NCBI GenBank assembly: GCA_019694655.1
Contig: JAIBBN010000014.1
Coordinates: 21,062-85,061, forward strand
From: Leptospirales bacterium
GTDB taxonomy: Bacteria; Spirochaetota; Leptospiria; Leptospirales; Leptonemataceae
DNA: 64,000 bases
Reading direction: 5' to 3'
Shown piece after piece: positions 25,922 through 35,940 of this stretch; positions within the stretch are counted from its first letter, which is position 1, and the number at the start of each line of letters is the position of its first letter. Under the pieces are notes generated by a model that was not told the DNA's origin, made no database searches, and saw nothing but the letters and a program-made list of their open reading frames with translations. Made by a program: the position numbers and the translations under genes.

Positions 25922-27184
25922 TTAGCCGAGCTCCTCGCTCAAGTCCCCGGGCCGGACCAACGGTTGACTCAAAGCCAGGGCCTGTTGCATCAGATGGTCA
26001 ATGGCGCTGCGCAGCTCTACCGTGACGCGCTCCACGGTACGCCGCTTGTTTTTTGCATACTCGTTGTAAGCATCGCCAAGTGAAATAGGCGTCGCGAAAA
26101 ATACATGCGCCGAGCGCAGCCGCGACTTGCTTTCCTGAAAGACAAAGTTCTCGAACCGCGTCAGCCATTCAAAGAACCGTTCCGGAGTAGGTCGCTCGAT
26201 CAAATAGCCGGCGCGCGCCGCAATAAAGGCATAGGCCTTGAGGCATTCGCGACGCGCCCAGGCGCGGTCCTCGCGCTTCAATTGTGGAAGACGCGCCGTT
26301 TCGGCCAGGCCGACCTCAATCACTTCCAGCTGGGCCATCAGAAACCGCAGCTTGTGAATAGCGTCAGCCCCTGGTTCATATCCAGGAAAACGAAAGCGGT
26401 CCTGCACTTGATCCAGTATCGCGTGCCGCAGCCGACCAACGCGGTAGTCAAAGTCCGTTTTCGATGCCGCTGGAATGCGGTACTCCTGTTCGGCGCGCTC
26501 CAGCAACATACGCCCCAGAAATAGAAAGCGTCGCAGCAAATTGCGGTTACCGGGATCAATCTTTAGCCGCTGCTCGAGGCGTCGCAGCGATGTGTGCAGT
26601 TCGACTTTGAGAGCGGGGTCTGTGCCATGATAGACATACTTCACAAAGGCCGGCAGGACTTTGATATCAGCGCCAGCCTCATTCTTGCGCGCATCTTCCA
26701 GGGACCAGAATCCAAGTTGCGCCAGTCCCGACTGGAAGGGCATCAAATTGTCGTTTTCGCCGCTGGTGGGTTCGCCCTCCGGAAAGAGTGCAAGTTTCCC
26801 CTGCGGCGCCGAAAGGACAGCGCGCGACTGGCGCAGCGATTCTCGATCGGCTATACCCGGCAAAACGGAAAAGGCGCCTACACTCTGGATGAAACGGCCC
26901 ACAAAGCCATAGCCCCAATCGAAGACGCCGCGCGCCGCCATATAGTGAAAACGCGCGCCCATGCGATTTGCTACCGCGTAGGCTACAGGCGGTTCGGCTG
27001 TGGAAGGATGATTGCTGGCATAGATCAGGCGCTGACTCTTTAGCGCACGTAGCATGGCACGATCGCTATCTTGAATGTGGACGCGCTGGATGTTATGCAC
27101 CTGCTTCAGCAGCAGCGGCAGGGTAAAATCCACCGTCCAGGCGACAGGCAGGCTCAAAGAAGGTGGAATAAAGGCGTCCGCCAT
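25922..27184 (-). CDS. PlsC-type glycerolipid acyltransferase
   Basis: A 420-residue protein with 1-acyl-glycerol-3-phosphate acyltransferase motifs: motif I SNHPSTAEP (His and acidic residue four positions on), motif III FPEGEPTS, and the intervening VGRFIQSVGAF. The C-terminal half is a helical region unlike PlsC itself, so this is an extended member of unknown acyl acceptor. No clear membrane span beyond the N-terminal hydrophobic stretch. It converges with the flaA operon and is followed upstream by an SDR gene in the same direction (31 bp). Confidence 0.75.
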   Translation of the reverse strand: MADAFIPPSLSLPVAWTVDFTLPLLLKQVHNIQRVHIQDSDRAMLRALKSQRLIYASNHPSTAEPPVAYAVANRMGARFHYMAARGVFDWGYGFVGRFIQSVGAFSVLPGIADRESLRQSRAVLSAPQGKLALFPEGEPTSGENDNLMPFQSGLAQLGFWSLEDARKNEAGADIKVLPAFVKYVYHGTDPALKVELHTSLRRLEQRLKIDPGNRNLLRRFLFLGRMLLERAEQEYRIPAASKTDFDYRVGRLRHAILDQVQDRFRFPGYEPGADAIHKLRFLMAQLEVIEVGLAETARLPQLKREDRAWARRECLKAYAFIAARAGYLIERPTPERFFEWLTRFENFVFQESKSRLRSAHVFFATPISLGDAYNEYAKNKRRTVERVTVELRSAIDHLMQQALALSQPLVRPGDLSEELG

Positions 27185-27215
27185 GGCAGTTAGCGATCAG
27201 GCGGCCCTGTCGCAG

Positions 27216-28037
27216 TCAGGAACCTGGATCTGGCGCGCTTTTCTGAAAGTCTTTTTTCAGCCGCTTCCGCATCAGCCACTCCAGCAGTCCAGGGGCCAGT
27301 GTCCGCAACCAGTAGACGATCCGACCCAGCTTGTCCCCAAGAACGATCCGTCTGCGACCGCGCAACGCACGCAGCAAGCGGCGCGCTGCCTGTTGTGGGC
27401 TGATGGCGCCGCTGGCCTGTTCATCGCTCAGGCGGCTGCCGTCGGCGGCCAGACCCGAGCTGCGCAGATTGGTGCGAACATAACCAGGACAGTAAATGAC
27501 CGTGCGGATACGATCGCCATGCAGTTCGCTACGCATCGTCTCCATCCAGACATGGCCCGCGGCTTTGCTGGCGGAGTAGGCAAACCTGCCCGGAACGCCA
27601 TATAGCCCGGATGGCGTAGAAACCAGTAAGATGCGACGCGCTCCCTCAGCGCGCTTGATCAGCGGCAGCAATTCCTGGGTCAGTTCGGCGGCGGCAAAGA
27701 AGTTCAGTTCCATGGCTGAGCGCATGATGGCCAGGTCGGATTCATCAAAGCGGCCGTGGGCAGTGATACCCGCGTTGTTGATCAAAACGTTCAGCGCGCC
27801 AAAGCGCTGTTCGACGGCGGCACGGATGCGTCGCCGGTCCTGGGCGCTGGTAATATCGGCATCGACCAACAGGGGTTCTTCTGGCGGCGCAATTTCGCTG
27901 GCCACGCGGCGCAGTTCCGGCATGCGCCGCGCCACAAGCGTCAGTCGTGCGCCTGCTGAGGCCAGCTCACGGGCCGTGGCCTCGCCAATTCCGCTGGAGG
28001 CGCCCGTAATCAGCACCACCGATGATTTCAGCTCCAT
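27216..28037 (-). CDS. Short-chain dehydrogenase/reductase
   Basis: A 273-residue classical SDR: TGASSGIG, NNAGIT, Ser in LVSTPSGLYG, and YSASK. ATG 28037 (MELKSSVVLITG) is preceded by a CTCTCC-like pyrimidine run and no clear SD; the frame remains open further upstream but adds a non-homologous leader. The C-terminus contains an amphipathic, basic stretch (WLMRKRLKKDF) suggesting contact with membranes. Likely co-transcribed with the acyltransferase gene, so a lipid substrate is possible. Confidence 0.85.
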   Translation of the reverse strand: MELKSSVVLITGASSGIGEATARELASAGARLTLVARRMPELRRVASEIAPPEEPLLVDADITSAQDRRRIRAAVEQRFGALNVLINNAGITAHGRFDESDLAIMRSAMELNFFAAAELTQELLPLIKRAEGARRILLVSTPSGLYGVPGRFAYSASKAAGHVWMETMRSELHGDRIRTVIYCPGYVRTNLRSSGLAADGSRLSDEQASGAISPQQAARRLLRALRGRRRIVLGDKLGRIVYWLRTLAPGLLEWLMRKRLKKDFQKSAPDPGS

Positions 28038-28118
28038 GCGGAGAGATCTCGAGCTTCGCCAGGCCGCGGTCGATTCATTTTCGAGAATTTGGTTGCCGCA
28101 GTCAGCGGTCAAGCGGCC

Positions 28119-28961
28119 ATGCATGTGATGTTGCGCGCGCTCTTTGTCCGGCTCAAATCAGGAACGGAATTCCTGAACTACGGCCGTGAAATCATCGCCG
28201 ACTGGGGCGGCACACTGGCCCGGACTGCGACGCAGCATCCTTTTCGCCTGCTCGATCTGGGTTGTGGCCATGGACTGGACCTGAAGAACGTTCGCGACGC
28301 CGCCGGCGCCGGAGCGTCGCTCGAGTTGCATGGCGTCGAAAGCTATCCGCCCAATGTCGCCGAGTGCCGTCAGGCGGGAATTCGCACACACGCACTGGAC
28401 ATCGAGCATGACCGCCTGCCGGCTGCCGACGGCGTCTTTGACTTACTGGTCGCAAATCAGATCCTGGAGCATACAAAGGAAGTTTTCTGGATCATGGCCG
28501 AGGCGGCTCGAGTCCTGAAGCCAGGCGGACACTTCATCGTCGGCGTTCCCAATCTGGCCAGCCTGCACAATCGTCTGTTACTGCTGTTCGGGCAGCAGCC
28601 GACGCCGATTCAAACCTACAGCGCACATGTCCGCGGCTTCACTCGACCCGACTTTCAGTCTTTTGCAGAGAGGGGCGGATTCTTTCAGCTGCGCAAATAC
28701 CGTGGTTCGAATTTCTATCCGCTGCCGCCGGCGCTGGCCCGTCTGCTGGCGCGGCTGCTGCCCAACATGGCCTGGGGAGCTTTCTTTTTGCTTCAACGCA
28801 GCGATAAACAGGGCAGCTTTCTGGAATGCCTTTCGGGCAATGACAATTTTCTGGAAACCCCCTTCTACGGCAGCCCACAGAATCCGGCGCCGGCCACACT
28901 GCGGCGAGCGCCGCGCAGCAAGGGCAAGACAGCAAAGAGCAAACGCCAGGCGGCGCGCTGA
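28119..28961 (+). CDS. Class I SAM-dependent methyltransferase
   Basis: A 280-residue Methyltransf_11/23-type protein. Motif I LLDLGCGHGLDLK, motif II LHGVESYPPN, the post-I acidic HALDIEHDRLP, and LEHTKEVFWIMAEAARVLKPGG (motifs III-IV) are clear. The C-terminus is basic (RSKGKTAKSKRQ). Members with this layout often methylate lipids, quinones or sugars; the substrate is unknown. The ATG at 28119 starts 82 bp from the divergent SDR gene; ATG 28128 is an alternative. Confidence 0.82.
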   Translation: MHVMLRALFVRLKSGTEFLNYGREIIADWGGTLARTATQHPFRLLDLGCGHGLDLKNVRDAAGAGASLELHGVESYPPNVAECRQAGIRTHALDIEHDRLPAADGVFDLLVANQILEHTKEVFWIMAEAARVLKPGGHFIVGVPNLASLHNRLLLLFGQQPTPIQTYSAHVRGFTRPDFQSFAERGGFFQLRKYRGSNFYPLPPALARLLARLLPNMAWGAFFLLQRSDKQGSFLECLSGNDNFLETPFYGSPQNPAPATLRRAPRSKGKTAKSKRQAAR

Positions 28962-28974
28962 GAATGCCAGGCTC

Positions 28975-29652
28975 ATGTACACGATTCGGCTGAGCAGCAA
29001 GCATCCCTCCGGTCGGGATCTGTATCGCCTCAAGTGGGAAGCGCCCGACGAGATTTTGCAGAGCTACAGACAGGCTGGACAATTCCTGCAATTGAAGAGC
29101 GGCGAGCGCGAAGGCTATTTTGCCCTCGCCAGTGCGCCTGGCGAGTCCTGGCTGGAATTGTTGATCAAAGACCAGAACGGTCTGGCCGCAGCAATTTGCA
29201 GCGCCGCCCGGGGCTTTGAACTCAGTTGCAGCATCGCACAGGGCAAGGGATTCGCGGCGCCGCCTGAAAGCTGCGCGGAAATCCATATGCTGGCCATGGG
29301 CACAGGCGCAGCGCCGTTGCGCGCCCTTTTCAAACAGCTCCCGGCCGGGCGAAGATCGGTCGTTCATTTCTGGCAGGCATCCTTCTCCGCTGCTCACCTC
29401 CCCTACAGCGAAGAACATGAGCAATGGCGCAGCGAAGGGCTGACGCTGCATCTCAGCCTGGATCAGAGTTCCAGCCTGCCGCAAGGCGTCGATGCCTTCG
29501 CCGGCGACTTGTTCAGTCATATGCGCAACAGCAGATTGCGCCTGGATAACGCCTGCCTTTACTGGGCCGGTTCCAATCAGTTTGGCGCTGCCGCCCTGAG
29601 CTGTGCGCTGGAACTGGGACTGCCGCCACAACTCTGTTTCAGTAATCTCTAA
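28975..29652 (+). CDS. Ferredoxin-NADP-reductase-like flavoprotein
   Basis: A 225-residue protein resembling the FAD- and NAD-binding halves of ferredoxin-NADP reductases: QAGQFLQLKSG followed by YFALASAP (FAD isoalloxazine region), then MLAMGTGAAPLRALF (dinucleotide-binding). It is similar in outline to PyrK but lacks the C-terminal cysteine cluster that binds 2Fe-2S, although pyrC follows 39 bp later. A stand-alone reductase is more likely; its partner is unknown. Start ATG 28975 lies 13 bp after the methyltransferase stop. Confidence 0.65.
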   Translation: MYTIRLSSKHPSGRDLYRLKWEAPDEILQSYRQAGQFLQLKSGEREGYFALASAPGESWLELLIKDQNGLAAAICSAARGFELSCSIAQGKGFAAPPESCAEIHMLAMGTGAAPLRALFKQLPAGRRSVVHFWQASFSAAHLPYSEEHEQWRSEGLTLHLSLDQSSSLPQGVDAFAGDLFSHMRNSRLRLDNACLYWAGSNQFGAAALSCALELGLPPQLCFSNL

Positions 29653-29691
29653 TCGACTTGCCTCCGGCGGGATGCCCGGTTCCCTGTTCTC

Positions 29692-30741
29692 ATGCCGGCG
29701 GCGCCTGGACAAATTCTGCAGATTCGTCAACCGGATGATTTTCATCTGCATCTGCGCGACGGACCGGCGCTATCGTCGCTGGTAGGCTACAGTGCACGAC
29801 AGTTTCGTCGCGCCATTGTTATGCCCAATCTTCGGCCGCCGGTGCGCAGCCTCAACGATGCTCTGTCCTATCGGCAGCGAATATATCAATCGCTTCCGCC
29901 AGGTGCATCCTTTGAGGCGCTGATGACCCTCTATTTGACCGAAGCGACTACTCCCGCAATGCTCCGCGAAGCGAAGCAAAGCGGAATTGTGTTCGCCGCG
30001 AAGTACTACCCGGCCGGCGCCACCACCAACAGCGAATCGGGAGTACGAGCGCTTGCCAATATTGATGCTCTACTGGCGGTCATGGAAGAAATCAATCTGC
30101 CGCTGCTAGTTCACGGAGAATCGATCGATCCACAGGTTGATGTCTTTGATCGCGAGCGCATTTTTCTGGAACGCGAGCTTGGACCGGCTCTGCAACGATT
30201 TCCAGGATTGCGAGTGGTGCTGGAGCATGTTACCACAACGGAGGGCGTTGATTTTGTGATGACGGCCGGCGCGAACGTTGCCGCAACGCTTACCGCCCAT
30301 CATCTACTGTTGAATCGCAATGCCCTCTTTGCCGGCGGTTTTCGCCCGAATCATTACTGCCTGCCAGTGCTCAAGCGCGAGAGTCATCGCCAACGCTTGC
30401 TTCAGGCGGCGCTATCTGGCCATCCGCGCTTTTTTGCCGGAACGGACAGCGCCCCGCATGCCCGAGAGCGCAAGGAACAGGATTGTGGCTGCGCCGGAAT
30501 CTTCACCGCTTCGACTGCCGTAGAACTCTATGCCGAGGTTTTTGACCAGGCGGATCGACTGGATCTTCTCGAGGCCTTCCTGTCGGAACATGGGGCCCGC
30601 TTCTATCGCCTGCCGCTGAATGAGGGAAGCATTCGGCTGCGAAAACAAGAGCAAGTCGTCGCCAGCAGTCTGCCAATGGGCAGTGAGATGCTGGTCCCGC
30701 TGCGCGCCGGCGAGTCGGTGGCCTGGACCTTGCAGAACTGA
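29692..30741 (+). CDS. pyrC: Dihydroorotase (pyrimidine synthesis)
   Basis: A 349-residue class II dihydroorotase, the E. coli PyrC type. Zinc ligands HLHLRDG near the N-terminus; the carbamylated lysine in AKYYPAGATTNS; LPLLVHGES; LEHVTTTEG; and the active-site Asp in GTDSAPHARERKE. It cyclises N-carbamoyl-L-aspartate in UMP synthesis. Length is normal. pyrF lies 4.3 kb downstream on the other strand. Confidence 0.93.
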   Translation: MPAAPGQILQIRQPDDFHLHLRDGPALSSLVGYSARQFRRAIVMPNLRPPVRSLNDALSYRQRIYQSLPPGASFEALMTLYLTEATTPAMLREAKQSGIVFAAKYYPAGATTNSESGVRALANIDALLAVMEEINLPLLVHGESIDPQVDVFDRERIFLERELGPALQRFPGLRVVLEHVTTTEGVDFVMTAGANVAATLTAHHLLLNRNALFAGGFRPNHYCLPVLKRESHRQRLLQAALSGHPRFFAGTDSAPHARERKEQDCGCAGIFTASTAVELYAEVFDQADRLDLLEAFLSEHGARFYRLPLNEGSIRLRKQEQVVASSLPMGSEMLVPLRAGESVAWTLQN

Positions 30742-31353
<612 letters not shown>

Positions 31354-31422
31354 TCCCCGCCCCAAGCGCTTATTACTGCCGGCGCTGCCGGCGGCGCCGG
31401 CGGCGCCTTACAATCGACTGCC

Positions 31423-32208
31423 TCAGCCGAAGCCGCCCTTGCTGCCAGAGCCGGCCAACTCGCTGGGATCGCCAACCGAACGTTTCAGGTAGTCGCGGTT
31501 CATCCTGGCAATAAAGCGAACACTGATCTCCTTGGGACAGGCCGCTTCACACTCATACTGATTGGTGCAGTTGCCAAAGCCCTCAAGATCCATTTGCGCT
31601 ACCATGGCCTGCACGCGACGCGAGCGCTCGGCCTGGCCCTGCGGCAACATAGCCAGGTGCGATACCTTGGCCGATACAAACAGCATCGCCGAGGCATTTT
31701 TGCAGGAGGCCACGCAGGCGCCGCAGCCGATGCAGGCGGCGGCGTCCATCGCCAGGTCGGCGGAATCCTTGGGTACCGGTATCTCATTGGCATCTGGCGC
31801 ATTGCCGGTATTCACCGAGATAAAGCCGCCCTTTTCAATGACGCGATCGAATGCGCCGCGATCAACAACCAGGTCGCGCAGTACAGGAAAGGCTCGCGCT
31901 CGCCAGGGCTCGATAGTGATCTCGTCGCCATCTTTGAATTTGCGCATGTGCAGCTGGCAGGTGGTCGTTCCCTTTTCCGGTCCGTGAGCCATGCCGTTGA
32001 TCATCATGCCGCACATGCCGCAGATGCCCTCCCGGCAATCGTGATCGAAGGCTACTGGATCGCCGCCTTTGGCGATCAGCTCTTCGTTCAGTACATCAAG
32101 CATTTCCAGAAAGGACATGTCTTCGCTGACGTTGTCCATCGGATACGTTTCCAACTTGCCCTTCTCGTTCGGTCCTTTCTGTCGCCATACTTTCAGTGTT
32201 ACTTTCAT
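31423..32208 (-). CDS. sdhB: Succinate dehydrogenase/fumarate reductase iron-sulfur subunit
   Basis: A 261-residue subunit carrying three clusters: 2Fe-2S ([10 protein letters not shown] plus a distal Cys in TTTCQLHM), 4Fe-4S ([11 protein letters not shown]) and 3Fe-4S ([15 protein letters not shown], with a further Cys contribution). It relays electrons from the flavoprotein to the cytochrome. Its sequence type matches the Bacteroidetes/Leptospira form rather than the E. coli SdhB. It is last in the sdhCAB order on the minus strand, 42 bp after sdhA. Confidence 0.92.
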   Translation of the reverse strand: MKVTLKVWRQKGPNEKGKLETYPMDNVSEDMSFLEMLDVLNEELIAKGGDPVAFDHDCREGICGMCGMMINGMAHGPEKGTTTCQLHMRKFKDGDEITIEPWRARAFPVLRDLVVDRGAFDRVIEKGGFISVNTGNAPDANEIPVPKDSADLAMDAAACIGCGACVASCKNASAMLFVSAKVSHLAMLPQGQAERSRRVQAMVAQMDLEGFGNCTNQYECEAACPKEISVRFIARMNRDYLKRSVGDPSELAGSGSKGGFG

Positions 32209-32250
32209 AGTGATTCTTTCCCGGCGCTCTAAAATCTGATCTGTTTGGCG

Positions 32251-34167
32251 CTACTTGTAGCTGCGCTGCGTTAGATGAACATTTTCAAAGCTGAGCGCCT
32301 CCTTGTTCAAGCGCGGCTGCTGATTCATGCCAGTGTATTCCCAGGCCCCTACGTAGGTGAATTTGTCGTCGTTACGCAGCGCCTCGCCTTCAGGCGTCTG
32401 GTACTCTTCGCGAAAGTGACCGCCACAGGACTCTTCGCGATGCAGCGCGTCGATACACATCAACTCACAGAACTCCATGAAGTCAGCCACGCGGCCGGCC
32501 TTTTCGAGTTCTTTGTTCAGCTCGGCGCCGCTGCCAGGCACCTGCAGGTTCTGCCAGAACTCTTCGCGCAAGGCCTGAATCTTCTTGATGCCGTCGGACA
32601 GACCGCCGGCGGTGCGGCCCATGCCGCATTTTTCCCACATCAGCAAGCCCAGTTCGCGATGAAAGGAGTCGGCCGAGCGCTTGCCATGCATGCCCATCAG
32701 CTTGTGCAGACGCTCGTTGGTTTCTCGTTCCGCTTCTTTGAATACTGGATCGGAGTCGGAGATCACATCGTTCCAGCCAATCTGCGCCAGATAGTTGCCA
32801 ATGGTGTAAGGCAGGATGAAGTAGCCGTCGGCCAGACCCTGCATCAACGCGCTGGCGCCCAGGCGATTGGCGCCATGGTCGCTGAAGTTCGCTTCGCCAA
32901 TCACAAACAGCCCCGGCAGGTTAGACATCAGGTTGTAGTCCACCCAGAGGCCGCCCATGGTGTAGTGCACGGCCGGATAGATGCGCATGGGCGTTGAGTA
33001 GGGATCTTCGCCGGTAATACGCTCGTACATCTGGAACAGGTTGCCGTAGCGCTCTTCAATAGCGTGTTTTCCCAGTCGGCGGATGGCATCGCCAAAATCG
33101 AGATATACGCCAAGGCCTCCGGGCCCCACGCCGCGCCCCTCGTCGCAAACCGCCTTGGCGGCGCGCGAAGCAATGTCGCGTGGCACCAGGTTGCCAAAGC
33201 TTGGATAACGGCGCTCCAGATAGTAGTCGCGCTCGCCCTCGGGAATTTGCCCCGGCGCACGCGAGTCGCCCTTATTCTTAGGCACCCACACCCGACCGTC
33301 ATTGCGCAGCGATTCGGACATCAGCGTAAGTTTGGACTGGTAGTCGCCGCTGACCGGAATGCAGGTCGGATGGATCTGGGTGTAACAGGGATTGGCGAAG
33401 TAGGCGCCCTTCTTATGAGCGCGGTAGCTTGCAGTAACATTGCAGCCCTTGGCGTTCGTGGACAGGAAGTAGGCGTTGCCGTAGCCGCCGGTGGCCAGCA
33501 CCACAGCATGAGCGCTGTGCGAACTGATTTTTCCGCTGACCAGATCGCGAACTACAATTCCGCGCGCCTTGCCATCCTTGATCACCAGCTCCAGCATCTC
33601 GGTGCGCGGATACATCTGCACACGACCCAGACCGATCTGACGGGCCAGGGCCTGGTATGCGCCAAGCAGCAGCTGCTGACCTGTTTGGCCGCGGGCGTAG
33701 AAAGTTCTGGAAACCTGTGCGCCGCCAAAGCTGCGGTTGGAAAGCAGCCCGCCGTAATCGCGCGCAAAGGGGACGCCCTGGGCCACACACTGGTCGATGA
33801 TGTTTACGCTGACCTGCGCCAGACGGTAAACGTTGGCCTCGCGGGCGCGAAAGTCGCCGCCCTTCACAGTATCGTAGAACAATCGGTAGATACTGTCTCC
33901 ATCATTCTGGTAATTTTTGGCGGCGTTGATTCCGCCCTGAGCGGCGATACTGTGTGCACGGCGCGGACTGTCCTGAAAGCAGAAGGCCTTCACATTGTAG
34001 CCAAGTTCGGCCATGCTTGCCGCTGCCGAGGCGCCGGCCAGACCGGTACCGACGACAATCACATCGAACTTTCGTTTGTTTGCCGGATTCACCAGCTTCA
34101 TTTCAAATTTGTGCGTATCCCATTTCTTTTCAACGGGACCGCCGGGAATCTTGGAATCTAGGGCCAT
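32251..34167 (-). CDS. sdhA: Succinate dehydrogenase/fumarate reductase flavoprotein subunit
   Basis: A 638-residue flavoprotein. The FAD Rossmann motif is [13 protein letters not shown]; the covalent FAD histidine is in [16 protein letters not shown]; active-site segments include [23 protein letters not shown] and [15 protein letters not shown]. It oxidises succinate or reduces fumarate on the cytoplasmic face. A GGAG precedes the ATG. Direction of reaction cannot be told from sequence. Part of sdhCAB. Confidence 0.95.
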   Translation of the reverse strand: MALDSKIPGGPVEKKWDTHKFEMKLVNPANKRKFDVIVVGTGLAGASAAASMAELGYNVKAFCFQDSPRRAHSIAAQGGINAAKNYQNDGDSIYRLFYDTVKGGDFRAREANVYRLAQVSVNIIDQCVAQGVPFARDYGGLLSNRSFGGAQVSRTFYARGQTGQQLLLGAYQALARQIGLGRVQMYPRTEMLELVIKDGKARGIVVRDLVSGKISSHSAHAVVLATGGYGNAYFLSTNAKGCNVTASYRAHKKGAYFANPCYTQIHPTCIPVSGDYQSKLTLMSESLRNDGRVWVPKNKGDSRAPGQIPEGERDYYLERRYPSFGNLVPRDIASRAAKAVCDEGRGVGPGGLGVYLDFGDAIRRLGKHAIEERYGNLFQMYERITGEDPYSTPMRIYPAVHYTMGGLWVDYNLMSNLPGLFVIGEANFSDHGANRLGASALMQGLADGYFILPYTIGNYLAQIGWNDVISDSDPVFKEAERETNERLHKLMGMHGKRSADSFHRELGLLMWEKCGMGRTAGGLSDGIKKIQALREEFWQNLQVPGSGAELNKELEKAGRVADFMEFCELMCIDALHREESCGGHFREEYQTPEGEALRNDDKFTYVGAWEYTGMNQQPRLNKEALSFENVHLTQRSYK

Positions 34168-34203
34168 GCAGGAACTCCTGTAACTCTACTCGCCGGATTT
34201 CGA

Positions 34204-34887
34204 TCAGGGCAGCTTCACAATTCCCAGCCAAACGGAGGCCGGAATCGAGGTGTAGCCGACAAAATAAACAATAGAAAGGATTAGCCCGACGCGCTTGTAG
34301 ATGCGATCGAAGCGCGGACTGTTCCAGCCGAGAGACTGGAAAAGGCTCGGTATGCCGTGGCTCAGATGCAAGGCCAGAAAGAACATTGCGACTACATAGC
34401 AAGCGGCAATGGGCCACTGCTGGAAGCTCAGCACTACCATGCGATAGATGTCCGCGCGACCCATCTGATCGTGAGCGCCGGAGTACTCGCTGTGAGCGAC
34501 GCCCATTGTGAAATGCAGCAGATGGTAGATCACATAGAAGAGAATTACCAGGCCGCTGTAGATCATGGTGCGTGACGCAATCGACGCCTGTACTGTATTG
34601 TTGTAGGCGTAGCTTGAACCGCGCGCACGCCGATTGGCGAGGGTCAGGCTGATGCCCAGCATTACATGTGACAGAAAAAAAGCCAGTAGCCCCAGCCGAA
34701 CCGTCCACAGCAGAGCCGGTAGACTGCGCAGCTTGTGGCCGTACTCGTTGATCGCATCCGGACCGGCAAAGACCAACAGGTTGCCGGCCAGGTGGCCGGT
34801 CAGGAAAAGCACGAGGCCGCCGCCGGTGATTGCCATGACTGCTTTTTTGCCGATCGACGAACCAAAGATTTTCTTCGCCAGAATCAT
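34204..34887 (-). CDS. sdhC: Succinate dehydrogenase cytochrome b subunit (single-subunit anchor)
   Basis: A 227-residue protein with five membrane helices, the 'type B' anchor that replaces SdhC plus SdhD. Conserved histidines likely to bind haem b are in LTGHLAGN, SHVMLGI, YHLLHF and LHLSHGIPSLFQS. It passes electrons to or from quinone. It is the first gene of the operon; pyrF ends 125 bp upstream on the same strand, with GC-rich repeats between. Confidence 0.9.
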   Translation of the reverse strand: MILAKKIFGSSIGKKAVMAITGGGLVLFLTGHLAGNLLVFAGPDAINEYGHKLRSLPALLWTVRLGLLAFFLSHVMLGISLTLANRRARGSSYAYNNTVQASIASRTMIYSGLVILFYVIYHLLHFTMGVAHSEYSGAHDQMGRADIYRMVVLSFQQWPIAACYVVAMFFLALHLSHGIPSLFQSLGWNSPRFDRIYKRVGLILSIVYFVGYTSIPASVWLGIVKLP

Positions 34888-35012
34888 CTACTGCCTGCTC
34901 CCACGCTGTGCGCAAACGCCCAACTGGCCTCAACAACTCAGAGACCGTACTCCAGGACAAGGAGATTTTGCCTGCCCGGCGGCGCCGCCGGCGGTTTGCC
35001 GGACAGCCAGGT

Positions 35013-35840
35013 TCAGATTACTTCCAGTATGCGCCGCATCTCGGTCGCATAGTCGCGGGCAGCAGCAGCCGCCACGCGCGGCACTACGTCACGGTGTTCG
35101 CCGGCATAGAGAATAGCCCGACTGACATTCACCAGGCAATCCCGGCCGGCGGCGCTCATCGCCGCAGCAAGGTCTCCGCCCTGGGCGCCGACTCCGGGAA
35201 TCAAGAAAGGCGTGGAAGGCGCAGCGGCGCGAATGCTGGCAATCGAATCGGCGGAGCGAGTAGCGCCCACGACCAGCCACAGATTGCCGCTTTCACGGTT
35301 GGCCTGTTCCACGGCTTTTGCGACGCGGAGGTACAGCGGCGGATCGCCCTGCGCTTGAAATTCGGGCGCTCCAGGATTGGAGGTATGACAGAGCACGATG
35401 ATACCGCGGTCCGCGTAGCGCTGGAAGGGCGTTACCGTGTCCATTCCCATGTAGGGGCTTACGGTCATGGCGTCACAGCCAAAAGAATCGAAATACGCGG
35501 CCGCGTAGTGTTCCGCCGTCGAACCGACATCGCCGCGTTTGGCGTCGGCGATAATCAGCGCGCCCGGAGCAATGCTGCGGATCACGCGAATCAAGGTCTC
35601 AAACAGCAGGAAGCCCTGGGATCCCAGGCGTTCAAAGAAGGCCAGATTTGGCTTGTAAGCTACAGTGAAAGGGGCGGTGGCCTCCACGACATCGCCTAGA
35701 AACAGTAGCGTCTCATTAATTATGTCGCCGCCAGCGGCGTAGCCGGCCGGAAATTTCTCAGGGTCGGGGTCCAGGCCCACGCACAACGTGGACTGCAGTT
35801 GATCACGACGCGTAACAAAGCGGTCATAAAAGGTTGACAT
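35013..35840 (-). CDS. pyrF: Orotidine 5'-phosphate decarboxylase
   Basis: A 275-residue long-type (subfamily 2) OMP decarboxylase. Visible: CVGLDPDPEKFP at the N-terminus, the catalytic DAKRGDVGSTAEHYA with Asp/Lys/Asp, VSPYMGMDTV, and the phosphate-binding LIPGVGAQGGD. It converts OMP to UMP. ATG 35840 (MSTFYDRFV) is chosen over a start 22 codons upstream. No other pyr gene is adjacent. Confidence 0.93.
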   Translation of the reverse strand: MSTFYDRFVTRRDQLQSTLCVGLDPDPEKFPAGYAAGGDIINETLLFLGDVVEATAPFTVAYKPNLAFFERLGSQGFLLFETLIRVIRSIAPGALIIADAKRGDVGSTAEHYAAAYFDSFGCDAMTVSPYMGMDTVTPFQRYADRGIIVLCHTSNPGAPEFQAQGDPPLYLRVAKAVEQANRESGNLWLVVGATRSADSIASIRAAAPSTPFLIPGVGAQGGDLAAAMSAAGRDCLVNVSRAILYAGEHRDVVPRVAAAAARDYATEMRRILEVI

Positions 35841-35940
35841 TGGATTCGAACTTCCATTGCATTCCCCCACACAATCGTCACCCAAGATATCGTTGCGACC
35901 CGACATTCTGTCTCGGTCGAACTGACCTGGAGGGGAAAAG

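Noticed and set aside
28975..29652. PyrK partner for pyrC
   Set aside because: It lacks the C-terminal four-cysteine cluster of PyrK, and no pyrD is near.
31354..31422. GC-rich GCCGGC repeats between the GNAT and sdhB genes
   Set aside because: Short simple repeats without unit regularity; not a CRISPR or mobile element.
33064..34161. 365-codon plus-strand frame
   Set aside because: Antisense to sdhA, whose motifs are complete.
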